22,465 bases of DNA. It comes from CAYVZZ01 sp964456185 (GTDB lineage: Bacteria; Pseudomonadota; Gammaproteobacteria; Pseudomonadales; Alcanivoracaceae). This document shows positions 15,501-22,465 of this stretch, one piece after another. The translations under genes and the position numbers were made by a program. Location of the stretch: contig CAYVZZ010000030.1 of NCBI GenBank assembly GCA_964456185.1, positions 1 through 22,465 of the forward strand, written 5' to 3'. The notes beneath the pieces are model-generated. The model saw only the letters and a list, made by a program, of their open reading frames with translations, ran no database searches and was not told the origin of the DNA. Within the stretch, counting starts at the first letter, position 1; each line of letters starts with the position of its first letter.

Positions 15501-16091
15501 TCAGCCCTCACCCACTACGCGTTGCATGATGATGTCGGTGAGGTCATCTAGGCTGAGGTCGCGGTTGGGGTTAAACCAATTATGCGCCCAGCTGCTCATG
15601 CCGGTAATCAGGCGGCGCATAATGAACGGCGTGCAGCTAAAAGCGCCTTGTTGGTGTAACGCTTCCAGCACGTCCAGCCAGATATTTTCGTAAACCTGCC
15701 GCAATGCCAACGCCTCACGCTGCTGAGCTTCACTCAGGCAGCGCCACTCTTGCACCATGACATTCATGGCTTCACGCGTGTCACCCACGATAAAAACCAA
15801 CTCTTGCCGAATGAGGGCGCGCAGTTTGTCTTCCGGTGCATCTACCGCATCACGCGCGTCTTTAAGCCGTTGGGTGTTGGCCTGAATGACTTCCTCAATG
15901 ACCGCATAAAGGATGGCGTCTTTACTGGGAAAATGATGAAAGATGCTACCGCTTTGAATACCAACGGCAGCCGCAATATCACGCACGGTGGTGCGTTCGT
16001 AGCCTTTGTCACGAAACAGGCGGGCGGCACCATTTAACAGACGGCCACGGGGTGAATTATCAATGCCATAAATGCTCTGGGGCTGGCTCAT
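15501..16091 (-). CDS. TetR-family transcriptional regulator
   Basis: The product is 196 residues. The N-terminal helix-turn-helix spans about 14-58 (RLFRDKGYERTTVRDIA, VGIQSGSIFHHFPSKDAIL), a classic TetR pattern. The C-terminal ligand-binding half is helical and not assignable. It is transcribed away from the monooxygenase gene at 16191 and converges on the PLP enzyme. By position it most likely controls itself and the divergent monooxygenase. The 99-bp divergent gap holds CGGAAAGCCG and, further on, CTTTCGGC as possible operator halves. Ligand unknown; many relatives respond to acyl-CoAs or aromatic compounds. Confidence 0.92.
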   Translation of the reverse strand: MSQPQSIYGIDNSPRGRLLNGAARLFRDKGYERTTVRDIAAAVGIQSGSIFHHFPSKDAILYAVIEEVIQANTQRLKDARDAVDAPEDKLRALIRQELVFIVGDTREAMNVMVQEWRCLSEAQQREALALRQVYENIWLDVLEALHQQGAFSCTPFIMRRLITGMSSWAHNWFNPNRDLSLDDLTDIIMQRVVGEG

Positions 16092-16190
16092 GCGTGTTCC
16101 TTAATATGTCATAAACGCCGGAAAGCCGACTGCTGAAGCGATATTTTGGCCTCTTTCGGCATCGCAATACAAGCGAGCCACCACTAGCAT

Positions 16191-17390
16191 GTGGCCGAAA
16201 ACATCAATGAGATCACACCCATGACGACAGGCACTACGGGCATACTCATCATTGGCTGCGGCTTTGGCGGCATTGGCATGGCCATTCAGCTAAAAAAAGC
16301 TGGCTTTAATGATTTTGTCATTTTAGAGAAAAGTGATGGCGTAGGCGGCACTTGGCACGACAACACTTACCCCGGCGCGGCCTGTGATGTGCAATCGCAC
16401 CTGTATTCGTTTTCCTTCGAGCCACGCCCGGACTGGAGCCGCAAGTTTGGCCGCCAACCGGAAATCAAGGCGTATATCGAAGCCTGTGCAACCAAGTATG
16501 ACCTGTATTCCCACATTCATTTTCAGCAGGAAGTGCGCGATGCCCAATTTAGCACACAAGACGCTTGCTGGACGGTAAAAACCGCCAATGGTGATAGCTG
16601 GCGAACACGCAGCGTGGTGAGTGCGGTGGGTCAGCTAAACCGACCGGCTTGGCCTAACATCCCCGGCTTAGACGATTTTCAAGGCAAGCTGTTTCACTCG
16701 TCACGCTGGGACCACGACTATGACCTGACAGGCAAAACGGTGGCAGTGATTGGCACCGGGGCGAGCGCCATCCAGTTTGTGCCGGAAATTGCCAAACAGG
16801 TGAAGCAGCTGCACTTGTTTCAGCGTTCCGGCGCCTGGGTGATCCCCAAAGGTGACCGTGCTTTTAAACAGGTCGAAAAGCTGTTGTTCCGGCTGGTGCC
16901 GGGTTACAACGGGCTGTATCGCGATTTGATTTACTGGGTTAACGAAAGTCGTGCTTTAGCGTTTTCGCGCTTGAGTTTCTTGCTGGAAGTCATGGCCATG
17001 AGCAACAAGCGTGCGTTGCGCAAGCACGTCAAAGACCGCAAAAAACGCCGCCAGCTACTGCCCGATTACAAAATCGGCTGCAAGCGCATCCTGCTGTCGA
17101 ACGACTGGTTCCCCGCCATGGCGCGCGACAATGTGGATATCGTCACCGACGGCATTGAACGCATCACCGCCGATGGCTTGACCACCCGCGATGGCACGCA
17201 TCACAAGGTGGATGCCATTTTGCTGGGCACCGGCTTCAAAACCACCGATTTCCTCACGCCGATGCAGATCACCGGCCTGGACGGGCAAGATTTGAATCAA
17301 GCCTGGAAAGACGGTGCCGAGGCATTTCATGGCACCACCCTAAGCGGCTTCCCCAACTTTTATATGTTGTACGGCCCGAATACCAACTAG
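16191..17390 (+). CDS. Baeyer-Villiger-type FAD monooxygenase, C-terminally truncated by a premature stop
   Basis: The 399-residue product starts at GTG 16191; ATG 16221 (MTTGTTGILIIG) is equally plausible. Residue numbers here count from 16191. It has two dinucleotide sites, GCGFGG (22-27) for FAD and GTGASA (188-193) for NADPH. The Baeyer-Villiger fingerprint FQGKLFHSSRWD (163-174) lies between them, and GTGFKTTDF is near the end. The conserved FYMLYGPNTN is followed at once by TAG, where relatives continue LGHNS. The next codons still encode HNSIIYMLESQFQYVLSG, so the original protein was about 497 residues. Such enzymes insert oxygen into ketones or hydroxylate lipids. Activity after loss of about 98 residues is doubtful. 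It is divergent from a TetR gene. Confidence 0.85.
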   Translation: MAENINEITPMTTGTTGILIIGCGFGGIGMAIQLKKAGFNDFVILEKSDGVGGTWHDNTYPGAACDVQSHLYSFSFEPRPDWSRKFGRQPEIKAYIEACATKYDLYSHIHFQQEVRDAQFSTQDACWTVKTANGDSWRTRSVVSAVGQLNRPAWPNIPGLDDFQGKLFHSSRWDHDYDLTGKTVAVIGTGASAIQFVPEIAKQVKQLHLFQRSGAWVIPKGDRAFKQVEKLLFRLVPGYNGLYRDLIYWVNESRALAFSRLSFLLEVMAMSNKRALRKHVKDRKKRRQLLPDYKIGCKRILLSNDWFPAMARDNVDIVTDGIERITADGLTTRDGTHHKVDAILLGTGFKTTDFLTPMQITGLDGQDLNQAWKDGAEAFHGTTLSGFPNFYMLYGPNTN

Positions 17391-17683
17391 CTACACAACT
17401 CCATTATATACATGCTGGAATCGCAATTTCAGTATGTGTTGTCCGGCAGCTAGCGTATCTCGACGTCAAACCGGAACGCCAAGCGGCTTATAACCAACAC
17501 ATCCAACAAAAGTTTGCGCACAGTGTGCTGCACCGATGCGATTCTTGGTATATCGCCGACAACGGCAAAATCACCAATAACTGGCCTGGCTTCACCTTCC
17601 GCTTTCGCCAGCAAACACGCGAGATTAATGCCAAAGATTACAATCTGGTGGCATTGGCTGATGCCAAGCGTGAAGTGGCATAA
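17391..17683 (+). pseudogene. Severed C-terminal fragment of the monooxygenase
   Basis: After the TAG at 17388 the same frame encodes HNSIIYMLESQFQYVLSG, then meets a second stop (TAG at 17450-17452). In the next frame YLDVKPERQAAYNQHIQQKF continues to WYIADNGKITNNWPGFTFRF and ends at TAA 17681. Together they form the expected monooxygenase C terminus, broken by one nonsense change and one frameshift 60 bp apart. No start or ribosome site serves the fragment. Confidence 0.8.
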
Positions 17684-17745
17684 CTTTCCTGTCACTAAGT
17701 ATGATGTTTAAGGTCATTGCTAATCGAACGGCAGAATGAATAAAT

Positions 17746-17771
17746 AGAGGCTCAATCATCAAGGAGCCTCT
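17746..17771 (+). promoter_or_regulatory. Hairpin covering the ribosome site of the SDR gene
   Basis: AGAGGCTC (17746-17753) and GAGCCTCT (17764-17771) form a perfect 8-bp stem with a 10-base loop, ending one base before ATG 17773. The ribosome site AAGGAG (17761-17766) is half in the loop and half in the 3' arm, so folding should limit initiation. No T-run follows, so it is not a terminator. Confidence 0.55.
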
Positions 17772-17772
17772 T

Positions 17773-18600
17773 ATGTCACTTGCCGGAAAAACCTTGTTTA
17801 TTAGCGGTGCCAGCCGTGGCATCGGTCGCGCCATTGGCGAACGAGCCGCACGCGATGGTGCGAACATCATCCTCTTCGCCAAGACCGCGACGCCACACCC
17901 CAAGCTACCTGGCACTATTTATGATGCCGAAAAAGCCATGCAAGAAGCGGGCGGCAATACGCTGGTTTGCGTGGGCGATTTGCGGGAAGAAGCCCAACTG
18001 GAAAATGCCGTAAAGAAGGGGGCCGAGCATTTTGGCGGCATTGATATTTTGGTCAACAACGCCAGCGCCATTGCGCTTACCGGCACCGAAGCCACTGCGA
18101 TGAAACGCTATGATTTAATGCACCAAATTAACGGGCGCGGCAGTTTTATGGCGGCACAAAAATGTTTGCCTTGGCTGAAAAAGGCCGACAATCCGCATGT
18201 GCTAAATTTGGCACCACCGCTTAATTTCAGCGCCAAATGGTTTGGTCAACATGTGGCCTATACCACGGCAAAGTATTTAATGAGCCTTTGGGTGCTGGGC
18301 ATGGCCGAGGAATTCAAAGGCAAGGTGGCCTTTAATGCACTCTGGCCTGCCACGGTAATCAATACGGCAGCGGTGCAAAATCAATTAGGTGGCGGCAGTG
18401 CTGTTTCCGTGGGGCGGCAACCCAGCATTGTGGCCGATGCAGCTTATGCCATTTTAAATCGCGACCACAAAACCTGCAGCGGCAACTTCTTTATTGATGA
18501 AGAGGTACTGAAAAAGGAAGGCGTGGAGGATTTGAGCGGTTATCAGGTCAACCCCGATCTGCCGCGTGAGCAACTCATGAAAGATTTCTTTTTGGATTGA
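17773..18600 (+). CDS. HSDL2-like short-chain dehydrogenase/reductase
   Basis: The 275-residue SDR has GASRGIG at 12-18 for NAD(P), VNNASAI at 94-100 and YTTAK at 163-167 (Tyr and Lys of the active site). PHPKLPGTI (41-49), APPLNFSAKWF (147-157), LGMAEEFKG and ALWPATVINTAA are signatures of the hydroxysteroid-dehydrogenase-like 2 group. In the relatives I remember, the residue before PPLN is Ser (SPPLN), the candidate catalytic serine; here it is Ala147. ATG 17773 follows AAGGAG. The substrate is unknown, and this group is linked to lipid or fatty-acid metabolism. It sits between the broken monooxygenase and a convergent acyl-CoA synthetase. Confidence 0.92.
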   Translation: MSLAGKTLFISGASRGIGRAIGERAARDGANIILFAKTATPHPKLPGTIYDAEKAMQEAGGNTLVCVGDLREEAQLENAVKKGAEHFGGIDILVNNASAIALTGTEATAMKRYDLMHQINGRGSFMAAQKCLPWLKKADNPHVLNLAPPLNFSAKWFGQHVAYTTAKYLMSLWVLGMAEEFKGKVAFNALWPATVINTAAVQNQLGGGSAVSVGRQPSIVADAAYAILNRDHKTCSGNFFIDEEVLKKEGVEDLSGYQVNPDLPREQLMKDFFLD

Positions 18601-18617
18601 TTAAGCGGATTAAATCA

Positions 18618-18683
18618 TCGCCCGATGAATCGGGCTCCTACGTGGCGACACAGCCAACAGTAGGAGCCCGATTTATTGGGCGA
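18618..18683. repeat. REP doublet (GTAGGAGC family, GCCCGAT stem) between convergent genes
   Basis: Left unit 18618-18641 (inverted; GCCCGAT-GA-ATCGGGC then TCCTAC) and right unit 18660-18683 (GTAGGAGCCCGAT-TT-ATTGGGC) face each other across 18 bases. They lie exactly between the SDR stop (18600) and the ligase stop (18689), the usual place for REP doublets, where they may terminate or stabilise both transcripts. Confidence 0.88.
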
Positions 18684-18688
18684 TTGCT

Positions 18689-20398
18689 TCACTCCCAAAT
18701 AATGGTTTCACCACAATCTGCCCAGTCGTCCGCTTTGGGCTGGTAATTGTTTTCAATCACGTTGCGCTTAATTTTCATGGTGGGTGTAAGGAAGCCATTT
18801 TCGATGGTCCACTGTTCAGATACCACTACCATAAATTTCATGCGCTCGTGCTTTTCGATTTCGCTGTTCACTTTGGTCAACAACTTTTCGAATTCAGCGG
18901 TGAGCTGCTTGCGTTTGGTGTCATCCACTTTGCCCTGTAGTTCTTCGGCAAGTAGCAGCAAAGCGTAGGGTTGCGGACGGTTGGCACCGCTCACGCACGC
19001 CACTTCCACATCGGGATGATCACTCAGCAAAATTTCGATGGGCGCGGGAGCCACATATTTGCCTTTGCTGGTTTTAAAGAGCTCTTTCACACGGCCAGTA
19101 ATTTTCAGGCGACCCTGGTCGTCGATTTCGCCCATGTCGCCGGTCTTGAAGAAGCCGTCATCGGTCACATCTTCTTTGGTTTTCTCCGGCAGTTTGTAAT
19201 ATTCCACCATTTGCGCCGGGCTTTTGATTTGAATCTCGCCTGTGTCTTCTGCGATACGGGTAATCACGCCCGGGTTGGAATTGCCCACGTAGCCAATGCG
19301 TACTTTGCCGGGCAAAGAAGCGTGCGAGTAGGCGAAGTTTTCGGTCATGCCATAGGCATCGAGCATTTCCAGCCCAAGGTTGCGGTACCAGCGCACCAAA
19401 TCAGCCGACAAGGGGGCCGAGCCGGTTACAGCATAGCGCACGCTATCTAGCCCCAACTCGCGCAAAATCTTTTTCTTTACGATGCCGGAAAGAATGGGGA
19501 TGGACAGCAACAACTTTTGCTTTTTCGGCGGAATCTTGGCGTTAACGCCTTGGTAAAACTTGGTCCAGAGTCGGGGTACTGAGAAAAAGATGGTTGGCCG
19601 CGACCGCTGCAAATCTTGCTGAAAGGTATCTAGGCTGTTAGCAAAGTAAACATGAAAACCAAAGTATAACGAGCCTGTTTCAACTGCGGCGCGTTCGGCC
19701 ACGTGAGCCAGCGGCAGGTAAGACAACATGCGGTCTTCATTGGTAATGCCAAACATTTCGCCCAAGCCTTTGGGTGCCGCCACCATGGTGCCAAAGCTGT
19801 GCACTACGCCTTTCGGCTTGCCGGTGCTGCCGGAGGTGTAAACGATAGTCGCAATGTCGTCTAGCTCCGGGTCGGCTACTTCATCCAAGGGCGCGTTGTT
19901 GGCAATAATGTCGTCCCACTTGGGGGTATCGGCAGGCAGGTCGTCCAGCGGTGCCATGGGCAAGGCAACTTTGGGCAGGTCGGCGGGGATGCCTCGTTTG
20001 ATTTCGGGCCAGGTATCGGCATCGCCACTCAGTTTACCGATGAAGATCAGCTTGGCTTCGCTATTTTCCAACACATAAGCAGCGGCTTCTTCATTAATTG
20101 TTTGATACAGCGGTACGGTGACGCAACCCGCCATCCAAATGGCCAAGTCGGTGATAATCCAGTGAGCGGAATTTTTGCCCACCAGCGCAATGTGACTCTT
20201 GGGCGGAAGCTCCAACGATTTGATGTATGCGGCGAGTCGTTTTGCCAGCTCGACGGTCTGCTGCCAGGTGAAACTTTCCAGATCACCGTTGGGGTAAGGC
20301 TGGGTCATATAAACCCGATCTGGTGTGGTATTTCCCCAGTGCAAGGCACGGTGTAACAGGGTCTTGGTGCTCTTATCTTCGCTCACATTTAACTCCAT
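18689..20398 (-). CDS. AMP-forming long-chain acyl-CoA synthetase
   Basis: The 569-residue member of the ANL superfamily joins a carboxylic acid to CoA through an acyl-adenylate. Motifs are YTSGSTGKPKG (187-197, ATP-binding loop), LPLAHVAER (228-236), YGMTEN (349-354), TGD (419-421), the hinge and A8 region GRVKELFKTSKGKYVAP (435-451) and Lys542 in LTPTMKIKR (adenylating lysine). Length and motifs fit FadD15/FAA-type long-chain synthetases. There is no signal peptide, so it acts in the cytoplasm or at the inner membrane face. It is divergent from the AtuA gene across 218 bp, and the ribosome site before ATG 20398 is weak. The direct repeat TTGTTCTGG occurs twice just upstream of the start (around 20402-20420). 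Confidence 0.93.
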   Translation of the reverse strand: MELNVSEDKSTKTLLHRALHWGNTTPDRVYMTQPYPNGDLESFTWQQTVELAKRLAAYIKSLELPPKSHIALVGKNSAHWIITDLAIWMAGCVTVPLYQTINEEAAAYVLENSEAKLIFIGKLSGDADTWPEIKRGIPADLPKVALPMAPLDDLPADTPKWDDIIANNAPLDEVADPELDDIATIVYTSGSTGKPKGVVHSFGTMVAAPKGLGEMFGITNEDRMLSYLPLAHVAERAAVETGSLYFGFHVYFANSLDTFQQDLQRSRPTIFFSVPRLWTKFYQGVNAKIPPKKQKLLLSIPILSGIVKKKILRELGLDSVRYAVTGSAPLSADLVRWYRNLGLEMLDAYGMTENFAYSHASLPGKVRIGYVGNSNPGVITRIAEDTGEIQIKSPAQMVEYYKLPEKTKEDVTDDGFFKTGDMGEIDDQGRLKITGRVKELFKTSKGKYVAPAPIEILLSDHPDVEVACVSGANRPQPYALLLLAEELQGKVDDTKRKQLTAEFEKLLTKVNSEIEKHERMKFMVVVSEQWTIENGFLTPTMKIKRNVIENNYQPKADDWADCGETIIWE

Positions 20399-20558
20399 CG
20401 TTGTTCTGGATTGTTCTGGTCAACCGATGACTGGAAAGGTTAGCGCAAAAGTCGACACATTCGTAGCGTGAATTGCGGTCAATTCGGACGTAAATTGGTC
20501 TAATTGGCCTATTCCAACATGAAATTGCCATTTTCTTCCAAACGGGTTTAATCGGGCT

Positions 20559-20616
20559 TTGAAAACCGAGCGCTTGCTTGGTAGAGTCATTCTACCTTTA
20601 AACAGGGAAGAATGAC
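20559..20616 (+). promoter_or_regulatory. Promoter and overlapping operator-like inverted repeat before the AtuA gene
   Basis: TTGAAA (20559-20564), 17 bases, TAGAGT (20582-20587) is a good sigma-70 promoter. The inverted repeat GGTAGA-GTCAT-TCTACC (20580-20596) covers the -10 and the predicted start, where a bound repressor would block transcription. GGGAAG (20605-20610) is the ribosome site for ATG 20617. Confidence 0.55.
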
Positions 20617-22401
20617 ATGAAAAATCTTGTCCGCATCGGTTGCGCCTCCGGCTTCTGGGGCGATACCAACAGCGCCGCTTTCCAGCTGGTGCGCCAAACC
20701 GAGCTGGATTACTTGGTATTCGATTATCTGGCCGAAGTCACCTTGTCGATTATGGCCGGTCAGCGCATGAAAAATCCCGACATGGGTTATGCGCATGATT
20801 TCGTCAAGCAAGTCATGGGGCCGCTGGCGCGCGAGATTAAAGACAAGAACATTAAAGTCATCAGCAATGCGGGCGGCGTGAATCCGCGGGCTTGTCGTGC
20901 AGCCTTGGAAAAAGTGTTCACCGAGGCAGGGGTGGATTTGAAAATTGCCTTGGTCGAAGGCGACGACATCAATCCGCGGCGCGGTGACTTTGCCGATTGC
21001 ACCGAAAACGATACCGGCGCTCCCCTGCCGCCTTTCACCGTTACCATGAATGCCTATTTGGGAGCCGAGCCCATCCGTGCCGCATTGGAAGCCGGTGCAG
21101 ATATTGTACTCACCGGCCGCATTGTGGATTCCGCTATCGTGCTGGGGCCTTTGTTGCATGAATTTGGCTGGTCGTTGGACGAGTACGATAAATTGGCACA
21201 AGGCTCATTAGCTGGTCATATCATCGAGTGTGGCGCGCAGTGCAATGGCGGCAACTTCACCGATTGGGAAAGCGTGCCCGACTTTCACAACATGGGTTTT
21301 CCGGTGGTGGAATGTGCGCCTGACGGCAGCTTCGTGGTCACCAAACCCGAAGGCACTGGCGGGCTGGTGAGCACCGCCACCGTGGGCGAGCAAATTGTCT
21401 ATGAAATTGGCGACCCGCGGGCTTATATCTTGCCGGATGTGACTTGTGATTTGACCCAGGTACAGCTGGAGCAAGTCGGCGACAATCGCGTGGCGGTTTC
21501 CGGTGCACGCGGCCTACCGCCAACCGATACCTATAAAGTCTCGGCCACCTATCCGGATGGTTACAAGCTTAGCGCGTCCTTTTTGATGGCCGGTCGCGAT
21601 GCGGTGAAAAAAGGGGACGTGGTCACTAAAGCGATTCTCAAGAAGGTGCGTGGCATTTTGGATGACTTGAAGCTGGGCGATTTCATGCAAACCAGTGTGG
21701 AATTGCTGGGTAGTGAAGCTACCTATGGTGCCCATGCGCGGCATCAAGATACCCGCGAGATAGCGGTTAAGCTCGCCGCCATTCACAAAGAAAAGAAAGC
21801 CTTGCGCATCTTGGGGCGCGAAATCGCCCAAGCTGCCACCGGCATGGCACCGGGTTTGTCAGGCTTGGTCGGCGGCCGTCCCACGGCTTATCCGCGCATT
21901 CGTCTGTTTTCTACCCTCGTGCCAAAAAACAAGGTACCGGTCACCGTGGACATTGACGGGCAAACCATCGATGTGGCCATCCCGAATGGCCAACCCTTTG
22001 ATGATAGCCAACTCAGTTGCAATGCCGGTAAAGAAACCGCCACAGGCGATGCCATCGTGCCGCTAATCGCCCTCGCCTGGGCGCGCAGCGGCGACAAAGG
22101 TAACCATGCCAACATCGGGGTGATTGCCCGCAAAGCGGAATATTTCCCTTACTTACGCAACGCGCTTACCACCGACGCCGTGGCCGAGTATATGCAGCAT
22201 GTGCTGGATGACGACACCGGCAGCATATCCCGCTGGGAGCTGCCGGGGCTGAATGCCTACAACTTCCTGCTGAAAAACGCCTTGGGTGGAGGTGGCATTG
22301 CCTCCATCCGCATCGACCCGCAAGGCAAAGCCTTTGCGCAACAATTGTTGGATTTCCCCGTCAAGGTGAGTGCCGATTTAGCGAAGGCGTTGGGGTATTA
22401 A
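20617..22401 (+). CDS. AtuA-family acyclic terpene utilisation protein
   Basis: The 594-residue protein matches the DUF1446/AtuA family over its full usual length. The N-terminal part has IGCASGFWGDT (7-17), ISNAGGVNPRA, EGDDI, NAYLGAEPI, EAGADIVLTGRIVDSA and ECGAQCNGGNFTDW. The C-terminal AtuA-like domain starts near residue 480 (ALAWARSGDKGNHANIGVIA) and ends in the Gly-rich NALGGGGIASIRID. AtuA is needed for citronellol and geraniol breakdown in Pseudomonas, where the atu genes also encode a geranyl-CoA carboxylase, but its biochemical role is unclear. No carboxylase genes are visible here. The partner across the divergent promoter is an acyl-CoA synthetase. A REP doublet follows 8 bp after the stop. 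Confidence 0.9.
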   Translation: MKNLVRIGCASGFWGDTNSAAFQLVRQTELDYLVFDYLAEVTLSIMAGQRMKNPDMGYAHDFVKQVMGPLAREIKDKNIKVISNAGGVNPRACRAALEKVFTEAGVDLKIALVEGDDINPRRGDFADCTENDTGAPLPPFTVTMNAYLGAEPIRAALEAGADIVLTGRIVDSAIVLGPLLHEFGWSLDEYDKLAQGSLAGHIIECGAQCNGGNFTDWESVPDFHNMGFPVVECAPDGSFVVTKPEGTGGLVSTATVGEQIVYEIGDPRAYILPDVTCDLTQVQLEQVGDNRVAVSGARGLPPTDTYKVSATYPDGYKLSASFLMAGRDAVKKGDVVTKAILKKVRGILDDLKLGDFMQTSVELLGSEATYGAHARHQDTREIAVKLAAIHKEKKALRILGREIAQAATGMAPGLSGLVGGRPTAYPRIRLFSTLVPKNKVPVTVDIDGQTIDVAIPNGQPFDDSQLSCNAGKETATGDAIVPLIALAWARSGDKGNHANIGVIARKAEYFPYLRNALTTDAVAEYMQHVLDDDTGSISRWELPGLNAYNFLLKNALGGGGIASIRIDPQGKAFAQQLLDFPVKVSADLAKALGY

Positions 22402-22408
22402 GCCATGT

Positions 22409-22465
22409 TGTCGCGGACAGGGTCCGCTCCTACACAGCCCCCGTCCTGTAGGAGCGGACCTTGTC
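22409..22465. repeat. REP doublet (GTAGGAGC family, GCGGAC stem), right unit cut by window edge
   Basis: The inverted left unit 22409-22434 contains GCGGAC-AGG-GTCCGC then TCCTACA. The forward right unit begins at 22447 (TGTAGGAGCGGACCTTGTC) and is cut at 22465. The left unit is the same sequence as the single copy at 2524. Confidence 0.85.

Noticed and set aside
20586..20616. Second hairpin GTCATTCT / AGAATGAC before AtuA as a riboswitch or attenuator
   Set aside because: The promoter at 20559-20587 predicts a start near 20594, so the 5' arm would not be transcribed.
20587..21201. 204-codon open frame on the minus strand
   Set aside because: It is antisense to the conserved N-terminal half of AtuA and has low-complexity shadow composition.

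Overview
The window looks like a chromosomal contig from a free-living, probably marine or hydrocarbon- and lipid-associated gammaproteobacterium, possibly a metagenome assembly. The reasons are an HtpX of gammaproteobacterial type behind a sigma-32-like promoter, REP-type palindromes with GTAGGAGC heads, Rpn-family nucleases, and an AtuA / acyl-CoA synthetase / HSDL2-type SDR catabolic neighbourhood. A run of exactly 100 Ns (7960-8059) marks a scaffold gap. Genus cannot be settled from the sequence.

Region 1 (1-10304, all minus strand) is a surface or envelope locus. A 708-residue lipoprotein is followed by an Rpn-family gene cut by the scaffold gap, a 620-bp repeat-filled spacer, and four tandem genes for large Sec-exported proteins of 700, 345, 426 and at least 836 residues. 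The last runs off the left edge as an open frame. All four carry the same 12-residue motif three to five residues after the predicted signal-peptidase site. It reads [L/M][S/T/N]xx[E/Q][L/M]xx[I/V/T]x[G/A][Q/R] and matches the spacing of the double-glycine leader read by C39 peptidases. The set resembles the poorly understood Fil 'putative pilus system' of Acinetobacter, which by memory includes a C39-type peptidase. That assignment is from recall and not searched. Mobile palindromic repeats have entered this locus repeatedly, and two copies encode part of the N terminus of the 345-residue protein.

Region 2 (10305-12800) holds an orphan intrinsic terminator that may end a small RNA, a complete Rpn nuclease with a likely internal start for a small C-terminal product, and htpX with its own heat-shock promoter and terminator.

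Region 3 (12860-16091) is a translationally coupled pair, a covalent-flavin aldonolactone-oxidase-like enzyme and a fold-type III PLP enzyme, converging on a TetR regulator.

Region 4 (16191-22465) is catabolic: a Baeyer-Villiger-type monooxygenase broken near its C terminus, an HSDL2-like SDR, a long-chain acyl-CoA synthetase and, divergent from it, an AtuA-family protein. Together they suggest oxidation and CoA activation of a terpenoid, branched or lipid substrate, but no substrate can be named. REP doublets close the SDR/ligase junction and the AtuA 3' end.
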